A stretch of DNA of 64,000 bases, from NCBI RefSeq assembly GCF_001625655.1, contig NZ_AUYB01000111.1:29357-93356 (forward strand). Direction: 5' to 3'. The notes under the pieces were generated by a model that saw nothing but the letters and a program-made list of their open reading frames with translations, was not told the origin of the DNA and made no database searches. The position numbers and the translations under genes are program-made. This stretch comes from Pseudoalteromonas luteoviolacea DSM 6061. Its GTDB lineage: Bacteria; Pseudomonadota; Gammaproteobacteria; Enterobacterales; Alteromonadaceae. This document shows positions 63,904 to 64,000 of the stretch, in pieces. The first letter of the stretch is position 1; the number at the start of each line of letters is the position of its first letter.

Positions 63904-64000
63904 GTGAGTATATCTAAATTGGTTTCAAGTTCAACTATAACATAGGGCCAAAAATACAAACGTGATAGTGGTTGGATTATGAACTCTGACTTTGAACTCT

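Overview
The window looks like part of the second replicon (chromid) of a marine gammaproteobacterium of the Alteromonadales, most likely Pseudoalteromonas or a close relative. The support is AT-rich DNA, protein families typical of that group (TorF-type porin, DUF3019/MipA two-component operon, PhoX- and PhoD-type phosphatases, many PAS sensors), and a plasmid-like replication and partition module at the right end that sits beside ordinary chromosomal genes. The genus is an inference from protein character, not from a database search.

Left to right. 1-12.1 kb: a cut-off haem-binding lipoprotein, a collagen-tailed PhoX-like lipoprotein, the lipocalin Blc, a frameshifted methyltransferase, SbcDC, a DUF6702-like protein and a metallophosphatase lipoprotein. 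12.1-19.0 kb: an RNA-repair locus. The CARF/sigma54 activator RtcR faces a transcription unit that begins with a sigma54-type promoter, then a cluster of tRNA-like RNA modules, a closed structured leader RNA, a repeat-expanded slipin (SPFH) protein, the RNA ligase RtcB, the RNA cyclase RtcA and a nucleotidyltransferase. 19-39 kb: LysR/VOC pair, BspA-like lipoprotein, hybrid PAS kinase, AraC/DUF3224 pair, a soluble chemotaxis receptor with four near-identical PAS repeats, small membrane proteins, HAD hydrolase, YebC-type protein, TorF porin, PhoD and a heat-shock IbpA. 39-49 kb: a secreted beta-helix/LamG protein behind a cyclic-di-GMP-I riboswitch, the MipA-DUF3019-response regulator-kinase operon, and the divergent glyoxylate shunt pair aceB/aceA. 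49-58 kb: TPR histidine kinase, RmuC, an OmpR-type regulator with a small upstream ORF, and a SWIM/SNF2 helicase.

58.3-64 kb: the replicon core. A perfect 20-bp palindrome (candidate parS) lies after parB, then parA, an iteron-rich origin with DnaA boxes, a plasmid-type Rep initiator, and a convergent Tus-like protein. Four copies of a Ter-like sequence follow, one of them just upstream of tus. This suggests a fork trap set next to the origin, as expected for a replicon that replicates mainly in one direction. Copies of the origin iteron also occur far from the origin: one exact 19-bp copy at 19.0 kb and four helically phased degenerate copies at 49.4 kb. A 17-bp palindrome with core GTAAAGGGGNTTTAC occurs five times in intergenic DNA and may be an unassigned regulator's operator.

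The most promising material for new biology is the RtcR/tRNA-like RNA/slipin/RtcBA locus, the Tus-Ter module beside a chromid origin, and the outlying iteron sites.
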